A stretch of DNA of 13,336 nt, from positions 1-13,336 of the forward strand of contig NZ_CALBEX010000006.1 of assembly GCF_937889215.1 (NCBI RefSeq). The letters run 5' to 3'. The notes below the pieces were generated by a model. It made no database searches and had not been told where the DNA came from. It worked only from the letters and a program-made list of their open reading frames with translations. Positions 7,502-13,336 of the stretch are shown in pieces. How positions within the stretch are numbered: position 1 is the stretch's first letter; each line of letters starts with the position of its first letter. This DNA is from an uncultured Limnohabitans sp. (GTDB lineage Bacteria > Pseudomonadota > Gammaproteobacteria > Burkholderiales > Burkholderiaceae_C). Both the position numbers and the translations under genes were made by a program.

Positions 7502-8581
7502 ATGTCTCATCTCTTCGAACGTTTGGGCCTGCCCGCGCCCATTTTCCAGGCCCCCATGGCGGGTGTGCAAAACCACCGCTTGGCTTTGGCTGTGTGTCAG
7601 GCCGGGGGGCTGGGGGCTTTGCCCGCAGCCATGCTCAGCCCGGACGCCCTGCAGGCCGAACTCCAGGCGCTGACGGCAGCCACCCGTGCGCCCTACAACG
7701 TCAACTTTTTTTGCCATGCGCCGCCCACGCCTTCGCCTGAGCGTGAATCCGAATGGCACAAGGCCTTGGCCCCTTATTACCGAGAGTTTGGGCTGGACCC
7801 AACACAGATGCCCGGTGGCCCAGGGCGCATACCCTTCGGGCACGACAGCGCCGATGTGCTGGAGGCATTTCGCCCCGCGGTGGTGAGCTTTCATTTTGGC
7901 TTGCCCGCACCCGATTTGCTGGCGCGCGTCAAAAGCTGGGGTGCGCTCGTGCTGTCATCGGCCACCACGGTGGCAGAAGCCCGCTGGCTGCAGGCGCACG
8001 GCGCCGATGCTGTCATCGCCCAAGGGCTCGAGGCGGGTGGGCACCGGGGCATGTTCTTGACGGACGACCTGAGCACGCAAATGGGCACTTTCGCCTTGTT
8101 GCCCCAAATCGTGCAGGCTGTGGATGTGCCGGTGATCGCTGCGGGCGGTGTGGGCACGGCACAAGCCGTGGCGGCAGCCCGGCAGTTGGGCGCTTCGGGG
8201 GTGCAAATCGGCACGGCCTATTTGTGCAGCCACGAAGCGGGCACCAGCGCGCTGCACCGTGCGGCCTTGCGGTCACCTGCTGCCCAGCACACGGCCTTGA
8301 CCACCTTGTTCAGCGGCCGTCCAGCGCGCGGCATCGTCAACCGCCTGATGCGCGAATTGGGGCCTTTGAATGACGCGGCTCCCGCATTCCCTTTGGCCAC
8401 AGCGGCCATTGCACCCTTGCGCACTGCCGCCGAAGCGCAAGGCAGCAGCGACTTCACACCCCTGTGGTCTGGCCAAAACGCAGCGAGTGCGCGCAGTCTG
8501 AGCGCCATCGACATCACGCGTGAGTTTGTACAAGCTTGGCTCGGCGCGTCCACGCATTCAAGCCGCGATCTCGTATCCTGA
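7502..8581 (+). CDS. Nitronate monooxygenase (2-nitropropane dioxygenase family)
   Basis: A 359-residue FMN-dependent TIM-barrel enzyme of the nitronate monooxygenase family, which oxidises alkyl nitronates such as propionate-3-nitronate and so detoxifies them. Class I-type motifs are visible: PIFQAPMAGVQ (13-23), AQGLEAGGHRG (173-183) containing the expected catalytic His181, AAGGVGTA (213-220) and GVQIGTAYL (233-241), the last two forming the flavin phosphate site. Length is normal for the class and no signal peptide is seen, so it is cytoplasmic. The start at 7502 gives the usual N terminus; the only purine-rich site, GGAGG at 7482-7486, is about 15 bases away, farther than normal. It begins 52 bases after the kinase gene and could be cotranscribed with it, though no functional link is apparent. 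The true substrate could differ, as many family members are uncharacterised. Confidence 0.92.
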   Translation: MSHLFERLGLPAPIFQAPMAGVQNHRLALAVCQAGGLGALPAAMLSPDALQAELQALTAATRAPYNVNFFCHAPPTPSPERESEWHKALAPYYREFGLDPTQMPGGPGRIPFGHDSADVLEAFRPAVVSFHFGLPAPDLLARVKSWGALVLSSATTVAEARWLQAHGADAVIAQGLEAGGHRGMFLTDDLSTQMGTFALLPQIVQAVDVPVIAAGGVGTAQAVAAARQLGASGVQIGTAYLCSHEAGTSALHRAALRSPAAQHTALTTLFSGRPARGIVNRLMRELGPLNDAAPAFPLATAAIAPLRTAAEAQGSSDFTPLWSGQNAASARSLSAIDITREFVQAWLGASTHSSRDLVS

Positions 8582-8662
8582 GGGCTTGAACTTCTGGCAT
8601 GGGTTTATTAAGGGCCCTGCAGGTCCGACACGCGCGCCTGTCAAAAGGCACAATCACACCCC

Positions 8663-10048
8663 ATGGCCAAAGACAAATCGATATTCACCTGCACCGAGTG
8701 CGGCGGCACCAGCCCCCGCTGGATGGGCAAATGCCCCAGCTGCAACGCCTGGAACACCTTGATCGAGGCATCCGCTGAACCCGCTGGCGGCAAAAACCGC
8801 TTTGGCTCGGTGCACGCCTCGCTGGCCCCCACATCCGAGGTGCTGCCCCTGGCCCAGATCGAAGCGGCCGACTTTGAGCGCCATCCCACCGGCATCGACG
8901 AACTCGACCGCGTGCTGGGCGGCGGCATGGTCGAAGGCGGCGTGGTGCTGATCGGCGGTGACCCGGGCATTGGCAAATCCACCTTGCTCTTGCAAGCGGT
9001 GGACGCGCTGCAGCGCAGCGGCATGAACACCTTGTATGTGACGGGCGAAGAAAGCGGAGCGCAGGTGGCCATGCGTTCGCGTCGCCTGGGCTTGCCCGAC
9101 TCGCAAGTGCCGGTGCTGCCCGAGATCCAACTCGAAAAGATTTTGCACACGCTGCAGTCGCGCCAGCCGGGCATCGCCATCATCGACTCGATCCAGACGG
9201 TGTACTCGGACCAGCTCACCAGCGCCCCCGGCTCGGTGGCGCAGGTGCGCGAATGCGCGGCGCACCTGACGCGCACCGCCAAATCGACCGGCACCACCAT
9301 CGTGCTGGTCGGTCACGTCACCAAAGAAGGCGCGCTCGCTGGCCCTCGCGTGCTGGAGCACATGGTGGACACGGTGCTCTACTTCGAAGGCGACACGCAT
9401 TCGAACTTCCGCTTGATCCGCGCCATCAAGAACCGCTTTGGTGCGGTGAACGAAATCGGCGTGTTCGCCATGACCGAAAAAGGCCTGAAAGGCGTGAGCA
9501 ACCCCAGCGCCATCTTCTTGAGCCAACACGCTGAACCCGTGCCCGGCAGCTGCGTGATGGTCACCCTCGAAGGCACCCGCCCGCTGTTGGTCGAAATTCA
9601 GGCCCTGGTGGACAGCGGCGGCCCATCGCCCAGGCGCTTGAGCGTGGGCCTGGACCGCGACCGCTTGGCCATGCTGCTGGCCGTGCTGCACCGCCATGCG
9701 GGCGTGGCCTGCATGGACCAGGACGTGTTTGTGAACGCGGTGGGCGGCGTGCGCATCAGCGAGCCTGCAGCCGACTTGGCGGTGATGCTGGCCATCACCA
9801 GCAGTCTGCGCGGCAAAGCTTTGCCCAAGGGTTTCATTGCTTTTGGCGAGGTGGGCTTGGCCGGTGAAGTGCGCCCTGCGCCGCGTGGTCAAGACCGCCT
9901 GAAGGAAGCGGCCAAACTCGGCTTCAAGGTGGCGGTGGTGCCCAAGGCGAATGCCCCCAAGAAGAACGACAAAGCCTTCGAAGGCCTGACGATTTACCCG
10001 GTCGAGCGCATCGAAGAAGCCATGCAGGTGGTGCGCGGGCTGGACTGA
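8663..10048 (+). CDS. radA: DNA repair and recombination protein RadA (Sms)
   Basis: A 461-residue RecA-related ATPase that promotes branch migration and processing of recombination intermediates. The order of parts is that of bacterial RadA: a C4 zinc finger (Cys10, Cys13, Cys24, Cys27) starting FTCTECGG; Walker A GGDPGIGKST (98-107, Lys105); Walker B IAIIDS (171-176); the RadA-specific KNRFG at 256-260; and a C-terminal Lon-protease-like domain (about 300-455). Length is typical. The start at 8663 gives the conserved MAKDKS-type beginning; the ribosome site is weak (AAAGG at 8644-8648). An additional KNRFG string occurs at residues 44-48 in the linker after the zinc finger, probably by chance. 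The 81 bases before the gene contain no clear promoter, and the gene may be read through from the preceding monooxygenase. It converges on glcD. Confidence 0.97.
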   Translation: MAKDKSIFTCTECGGTSPRWMGKCPSCNAWNTLIEASAEPAGGKNRFGSVHASLAPTSEVLPLAQIEAADFERHPTGIDELDRVLGGGMVEGGVVLIGGDPGIGKSTLLLQAVDALQRSGMNTLYVTGEESGAQVAMRSRRLGLPDSQVPVLPEIQLEKILHTLQSRQPGIAIIDSIQTVYSDQLTSAPGSVAQVRECAAHLTRTAKSTGTTIVLVGHVTKEGALAGPRVLEHMVDTVLYFEGDTHSNFRLIRAIKNRFGAVNEIGVFAMTEKGLKGVSNPSAIFLSQHAEPVPGSCVMVTLEGTRPLLVEIQALVDSGGPSPRRLSVGLDRDRLAMLLAVLHRHAGVACMDQDVFVNAVGGVRISEPAADLAVMLAITSSLRGKALPKGFIAFGEVGLAGEVRPAPRGQDRLKEAAKLGFKVAVVPKANAPKKNDKAFEGLTIYPVERIEEAMQVVRGLD

Positions 10049-10070
10049 GGGCGGACCCTCGGTCTGCGCC
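10049..10070. terminator. Hairpin between convergent radA and glcD
   Basis: An inverted repeat around a CTC loop, left arm GGGCGGACC, right arm GGTCTGC-G-CC with one bulged G and one G-T pair, starts immediately after the radA stop codon and ends six bases before the glcD stop. It lies in the only 28 bases separating two convergent genes, a typical site for a shared terminator. There is no T run on either strand, so it would be a weak or Rho-assisted terminator. Confidence 0.4.
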
Positions 10071-10076
10071 AATACC

Positions 10077-11579
10077 TCAGAAGCGCTCCAGCTCCGGGTG
10101 CTTGATGGCTCCCGCCCGCACCAGCATGCGGCCGTATTCGGCGCAGCGGTTCAGCGTCGGGATGACCTTGCCGGGGTTGAGCAGACTGAAAGGATCGAAC
10201 GCCCGTTTGACGGCGAACATCTGCTCGTTTTCTGCCGCGCTGAACTGCACGCACATGCTGTTGACTTTCTCGATGCCCACGCCGTGTTCGCCTGTGACGG
10301 TGCCGCCCATGGCCACGCTGGTTTCCAGAATCTCTGCACCAAACAGCTCGCAGCGGCGCAGCTGGTCGGCATCGTTCGCATCGAACAAGATCAGTGGGTG
10401 CAGGTTGCCGTCGCCCGCGTGGAACACGTTCAGGCAGCGCAGTGCGTACTTGGTTTCCATCTCCGAGATGGCTTGCAGGATGTCGGCCAGGCGCTTGCGT
10501 GGGATGGTCGAGTCCATGCACATGTAGTCGGGGCTGATGCGGCCCGAAGCGGGGAAGGCGTTTTTGCGGCCGCTCCAGAACTTCATGCGCTGCGCTTCGT
10601 CGCGGCTCACGGTGATGGCGGTGGCCCCGCAGTTGCGCAGCACCTCGCTCATGCGGCCGATTTCTTCTTCGACTTCTTCGGGCGTGCCGTCGCTCTCGCA
10701 CAAAAGAATCGCTGCGGCGCTCAAGTCGTAATCGGCGTGCACAAAGTCTTCCACCGCAGCGGTCATGGGCCCGTCCATCATCTCCAAACCCGCCGGGATG
10801 ATGCCGGCCGCAATGACTGCGGCCACCGCATCGCCCGCTTTGCGCACGTCGTCAAAGCTGGCCATGATGCAGCGGGCCAGTTGCGGTTTGGGCACCAGTT
10901 TGACGGTGACTTCGGTGGTCACGGCCAGCATGCCTTCGCTGCCCACCAACACGGCCATCAGGTCGTAGCCCGATGTGTCGAGCGCGTCGCTGCCAAATTC
11001 GATCGGGTCACCCTCGATGGTGAAGCCACGCACTTTGAGCACGTTGTGCACCGTGAGGCCGTATTTGAGGCAGTGCACGCCGCCCGAGTTTTCGGCCACG
11101 TTGCCGCCAATCGTGCAGGCGATCTGGCTGGAGGGGTCGGGGGCGTAATACAGGCCGTAAGGCGCAGCCGCCTCGCTGATAGCCAGGTTGCGCACACCGC
11201 ATTGCACCAGTGCGGTGCGGCTCACGGGGTCGACGGTTTTGATTTGGTTGAAGCGGGCCATGGACAGCGTCACGCCCATGCGGTGCGGCATGGCGCCACC
11301 AGACAGGCCCGTGCCCGCGCCGCGCGCCACCACCGGTACTTGCAGGGCATGGCAGGCTTTGAGCACGGCTTTCACCTGCGCCTCGGTCTCGGGCAAGGCC
11401 ACCACCAGCGGCCGCTCGCGGTAAGCGGTCAGGCCGTCGCATTCGTAAGGCGTGGTGTCTTCGGGGGTGTAAAGAATGGCGTCTTGCGGCAACACCCGGG
11501 CTAAGGCCTGAACCACGGCGCTTTGGCGCTCGGCACGTTCTAAGCTGGAGAGGAGTTCGGGGCTGGTGGGGCTGTTCAT
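10077..11579 (-). CDS. glcD: Glycolate oxidase FAD-linked subunit GlcD
   Basis: A 500-residue FAD-linked 2-hydroxyacid dehydrogenase subunit, nearly the same length as E. coli GlcD (499) and ending in the same PELERF. It oxidises glycolate (or a similar 2-hydroxyacid) to glyoxylate together with GlcE and GlcF. Seen: the FAD-binding segment VVARGAGTGLSGGAMP (83-98), IGGNVAENSGG (157-167) and, in the C-terminal FAD-oxidase domain, FHAGDGNLHP (386-395), GEHGVGIEK (430-438) and FDPFSLLNPGK (461-471). The start at 11579 has AGGA about eight bases upstream. The downstream neighbour is radA on the other strand, so glcE and glcF do not follow it as they commonly do. They may lie elsewhere, or this copy may work alone on another substrate such as D-lactate; sequence similarity favours glycolate. 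Confidence 0.93.
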   Translation of the reverse strand: MNSPTSPELLSSLERAERQSAVVQALARVLPQDAILYTPEDTTPYECDGLTAYRERPLVVALPETEAQVKAVLKACHALQVPVVARGAGTGLSGGAMPHRMGVTLSMARFNQIKTVDPVSRTALVQCGVRNLAISEAAAPYGLYYAPDPSSQIACTIGGNVAENSGGVHCLKYGLTVHNVLKVRGFTIEGDPIEFGSDALDTSGYDLMAVLVGSEGMLAVTTEVTVKLVPKPQLARCIMASFDDVRKAGDAVAAVIAAGIIPAGLEMMDGPMTAAVEDFVHADYDLSAAAILLCESDGTPEEVEEEIGRMSEVLRNCGATAITVSRDEAQRMKFWSGRKNAFPASGRISPDYMCMDSTIPRKRLADILQAISEMETKYALRCLNVFHAGDGNLHPLILFDANDADQLRRCELFGAEILETSVAMGGTVTGEHGVGIEKVNSMCVQFSAAENEQMFAVKRAFDPFSLLNPGKVIPTLNRCAEYGRMLVRAGAIKHPELERF

Positions 11580-11753
11580 GTCGGCATTCCTGTCAATCTG
11601 AGCTTGACTGTAAACCGAGACAGTGGGCGAGGGGTTGAAGAATCTTTCAGTCCTCGTTGAATTGGCATCCCGTGAACGTCACCAGACCGGTACCCAAACC
11701 ACGCTTTTCGGACGCGGCAAGACACCTTGGCGAACAGGTCCGGCCAAAAAAGG

Positions 11754-11782
11754 TTGACAAAATACATTTGGACAAATACAAT
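11754..11782 (+). promoter_or_regulatory. Near-consensus sigma-70 promoter
   Basis: TTGACA (11754-11759), a 17-base spacer and TACAAT (11777-11782): a perfect -35 box, ideal spacing and a -10 box one base from consensus. Transcription would start near 11789, about 160 bases before the transporter gene. Between the two boxes lies the inverted repeat ATTTG-GA-CAAAT (11766-11777), well placed for a repressor, and the spacing region also contains near-repeats GACAAAATACA and GACAAATACA. Confidence 0.75.
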
Positions 11783-11788
11783 CCAGCC

Positions 11789-11871
11789 GTGCAGCACACC
11801 TCCAGACCCCGTGTCGTCGTGAGCCCTGTGATCTTCTGTATGCGCCTGAAGCGCCACGTTTCAGGCTTTTT
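11789..11871 (+). ncRNA. Possible short leader RNA or small RNA (about 80 nt)
   Basis: The stretch between the promoter at 11754-11782 and the T-tailed hairpin ending at 11871 would give a discrete transcript of about 83 bases. No ATG with a ribosome site is present in it. Both ends are inferred from sequence signals; whether it is a separate RNA or only the attenuated start of the transporter message cannot be decided here. Confidence 0.3.
11844..11871 (+). terminator. Intrinsic-terminator-like hairpin in the transporter leader
   Basis: GCCTGAA (11844-11850) pairs with TTCAGGC (11860-11866) around a nine-base loop and is followed directly by five T (11867-11871). This is the standard form of a Rho-independent terminator, yet it lies after the strong promoter and before the betaine transporter genes in the same direction. 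The seven-pair stem is moderate, so partial read-through is likely. Confidence 0.6.
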
Positions 11872-11872
11872 G

Positions 11873-11924
11873 AGCCCAGTTGCCAGGTCTTAGGGCCTGA
11901 TTCAAACCGCAACGCTGATGGGCT
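11873..11924 (+). other. Bulged hairpin in the 5' leader of the betaine transporter operon
   Basis: A continuous 17-base left arm (11873-11889) can pair in three blocks with the sequence downstream: AGCCCA with TGGGCT (11919-11924), GTTGC with GCAAC (11909-11913), and CAGGTC with GGCCTG (11894-11899, one G-U pair) around a TTAG loop. The right arm carries two unpaired segments of five and nine bases. It begins two bases after the terminator-like T run and ends 15 bases before the ribosome site. All 17 bases of one arm being paired is more than expected by chance, but the folding was done by eye. Confidence 0.4.
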
Positions 11925-11948
11925 GTCAGACAATTGATTGGAGAAACC

Positions 11949-12986
11949 ATGAAGCGAATTGCTTTTCTTTTGACATCCACCGCCGCCGCATTGGCATTGA
12001 CCGCTTGCGGTCAAAAAGAGCCAGAACCCCAGGCCGTTGCAACGGCACCCGTGACCGCTCAGTGCGGCAAGGTCAAAGTGGCCAATATGACTTGGCAGTC
12101 GGCCGAGGTCTTGGCCAATGTGGACCAAATCATCTTGAGCGTTGGTTATGGCTGCGATGTGGAGCTGGTGCCCGGTGACACCATGCCCACGCTGACCTCG
12201 ATGATGGAAAAAGGCCAGCCCGATGTGGCCCCCGAAGCTTGGGTCAACGCGGTGCGTCAGCCGCTGGATGCGGCTGTCAAAGAAGGCCGTTTGCATTACG
12301 CCGCCCAGTCCCTGCCTGACGGCGGTGTTGAGGGTTGGTGGATTCCCAAATACTTGGCTGATGCCCATCCTGAAATCAAAACCATTGATGACGCGTTGAA
12401 GCAACCTGGCTTGTTCCCTTCGGCTGAAAACAAAGGCAAGGGCGCTGTGCACAACTGCCCGTCTGGCTGGAACTGTCAGCTGACCACTGGCAATGCCTTC
12501 AAAGCTTGGAACGGCGAAGCGCAAGGCTTTGTATTGGTGGATACCGGCTCTGCAGCGGGTCTGGATGGTTCCATCGCCAAAGCTTACGAGCGCAAGCAAG
12601 GCTGGCTGGGTTATTACTGGGCACCAACCTCCATTTTGGGCAAATACGAGATGGTCAAACTCGATGCCGGCGTGCCTCACGACAAAGAAGCTTGGGAGGC
12701 TTGCAACAGCAAGCAAGAATGTGCCAAACCAGTCAAGAGCGACTGGGCGCGTGCCGATGTCTACACCGTGGTCACCGATGACTTCAAGAAAAAAGCCGGT
12801 GACGCCATGGGCTACTTGGACAAGCGCGGTTGGAGCAACAGCACCCTGAACGGCTTGCTCGCTTGGATGAGCGAGAAGCAAGCCAACGGCAACGATGCCG
12901 CCAAGCATTTCCTGCGCACCCAGCCTGAAATCTGGAAAGCCTGGGTCAGTGCCGATGTGGCCGCAAAAGTTCAGGCGAGCCTGTAA
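11949..12986 (+). CDS. Glycine betaine/proline-type ABC transporter substrate-binding lipoprotein
   Basis: A 345-residue binding protein of the OpuAC/ProX family that delivers glycine betaine or a related quaternary amine to an inner-membrane ABC transporter for osmoprotection or nutrition. A signal peptide (1-19) with lipobox LTAC and lipidated Cys20 indicates anchoring in the membrane. Aromatic residues in family-like contexts, Trp50 in NMTWQSAE, Trp98 in PEAWVN, Trp130/Trp131 in EGWWIPKY and Trp224 in GYYWAPTS, are candidates for the cation-pi ligand cage. Cys170/Cys176 and Cys252/Cys258 could form disulfides. The ATG at 11949 has GGAG five bases upstream; a TTG fifteen bases earlier is in frame but would place the ribosome site inside the gene. 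The permease gene follows after three bases. The ligand could also be choline, carnitine or dimethylsulfoniopropionate. Confidence 0.92.
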   Translation: MKRIAFLLTSTAAALALTACGQKEPEPQAVATAPVTAQCGKVKVANMTWQSAEVLANVDQIILSVGYGCDVELVPGDTMPTLTSMMEKGQPDVAPEAWVNAVRQPLDAAVKEGRLHYAAQSLPDGGVEGWWIPKYLADAHPEIKTIDDALKQPGLFPSAENKGKGAVHNCPSGWNCQLTTGNAFKAWNGEAQGFVLVDTGSAAGLDGSIAKAYERKQGWLGYYWAPTSILGKYEMVKLDAGVPHDKEAWEACNSKQECAKPVKSDWARADVYTVVTDDFKKKAGDAMGYLDKRGWSNSTLNGLLAWMSEKQANGNDAAKHFLRTQPEIWKAWVSADVAAKVQASL

Positions 12987-12989
12987 AGC

Positions 12990-13336
12990 ATGGCGGACCT
13001 GAGTTGGCTCCAGCGCTTTCCGGCGCTAGGCGAAGAGACTTTGCGCGCCATCCGTTTGGCCATTGACGGAACGTTCCGCACTTTCACCCGTGAACATGGG
13101 GAAATGATCGAGCGCTTGTTCGATCCGCTGCGTGATTTCTTGCTGGCCTCGGAGCACTTGCTCACCCAATCCCCATGGCCACTGGTCATGGCGGGCATTG
13201 CCGCTGTGTCGTGGCTGGCCAGTCGGTCCTGGAAGATCGTGCTGGCAGCCATGTTGGCGCTTCTGTGGGTGGGGGTGTTTGGCATGTGGCAAGACCTCAT
13301 GAAAACCCTGTCGATGATTTTTGTCTGCACCGTGGT
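12990..13336 (+). CDS. ProW-like permease of a glycine betaine/proline-type ABC transporter (partial, 3' cut)
   Basis: The first 115 residues of an inner-membrane permease, cut by the window end. A soluble or amphipathic N-terminal portion (1-60, starting MADLSWLQRF) precedes hydrophobic helices at about 63-78 and 82-99 and the beginning of another after LMKTLSM (104-110). The segment ALLWVGVFGMWQDLMKTLSM resembles the region just before the core permease domain of ProW/OpuAB proteins. The start ATG at 12990 lies three bases after the stop of the binding-protein gene, so the two are in one operon and likely translationally coupled. An ATP-binding subunit would be expected nearby outside the window. 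Confidence 0.85.
   Translation, partial: MADLSWLQRFPALGEETLRAIRLAIDGTFRTFTREHGEMIERLFDPLRDFLLASEHLLTQSPWPLVMAGIAAVSWLASRSWKIVLAAMLALLWVGVFGMWQDLMKTLSMIFVCTV

Larger units (their letters stand above)
11580..11948. other. Intergenic region between glcD and the betaine transporter operon
   Basis: These 369 bases separate two divergent genes and contain no supported protein gene. The half nearest glcD (11580-11750) shows no clear promoter that I can defend. The other half carries a near-consensus promoter, a terminator-like hairpin and a bulged hairpin, listed separately, in front of the transporter genes. Frames open across it on both strands lack a ribosome site and family-like sequence. Confidence 0.6.

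Noticed and set aside
8586..8611. TTGAAC ... TATTAA before radA as a promoter
   Set aside because: The spacing between the boxes is only 14 bases, too short for a credible sigma-70 promoter.
8654..10072. 472-codon open frame antisense to radA
   Set aside because: His/Ala/Gln-rich translation typical of the complement of a GC-rich gene; radA on the other strand has all family motifs.
10098..11504. 468-codon open frame antisense to glcD
   Set aside because: Same reason: low-complexity His/Ala/Gly-rich product, with a full-length GlcD on the opposite strand.
11657..11893. 78-codon plus-strand open frame across the transporter promoter
   Set aside because: It would be transcribed through the promoter and terminator, has no ribosome site and mixed composition without family resemblance.
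11679..12908. 409-codon open frame on the minus strand opposite the betaine-binding protein gene
   Set aside because: It is antisense to a gene with a clear signal peptide, ribosome site and family match; its own translation resembles no known family and it has no ribosome site.

Overview
The window looks like part of a Burkholderiales chromosome, probably Comamonadaceae-like. This is an inference from the GC-rich third codon positions, the hpa gene arrangement and the closeness of the products to known families. No ribosomal RNA or other firm taxonomic marker is present. I found no tRNA, rRNA, CRISPR array, insertion sequence or phage gene.

Region 1 (about 1-4508, all minus strand) is a homoprotocatechuate (3,4-dihydroxyphenylacetate) meta-cleavage operon. 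In transcription order it is hpaR (MarR repressor), hpaG1, hpaG2, hpaE and hpaD, then the start of an unrecognised gene that leaves the window at base 1. HpaD opens the ring, HpaE oxidises the semialdehyde, and HpaG1/HpaG2 (two separate proteins instead of one fused enzyme) decarboxylate and isomerise the product. HpaF, HpaH and HpaI, needed to reach pyruvate and succinic semialdehyde, are not recognisable here and may lie further downstream. The first three genes are linked by ATGA overlaps. Two copies of a REP-like imperfect palindrome sit in the gaps after hpaG2 and after hpaD. A perfect 12-bp palindrome next to the hpaR start is the best candidate for the HpaR operator.

Region 2 (4509-7449) has a 259-bp AT-rich divergent intergenic stretch, then a large membrane-bound hybrid histidine kinase (periplasmic sensor, HisKA, HATPase, two receiver domains, no HPt) on the plus strand. 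Its signal and any link to the hpa operon are unknown.

Region 3 (7502-11579) holds a class I-type nitronate monooxygenase and the DNA recombination/repair protein RadA (plus strand). A solitary glycolate oxidase FAD subunit, GlcD, converges on radA; a short hairpin lies between them.

Region 4 (11580-13336) is a 369-bp intergenic region with a near-consensus sigma-70 promoter. It is followed about 60 bp later by an intrinsic-terminator-like hairpin with a T run, and then by a second, bulged hairpin, all before a glycine-betaine-type ABC transporter operon (lipoprotein binding protein, then a ProW-like permease cut by the window end). This leader is the most interesting unexplained element: it could be an attenuated or structured 5' leader, or a short independent RNA. 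I see no clearly new multi-gene system in the window.
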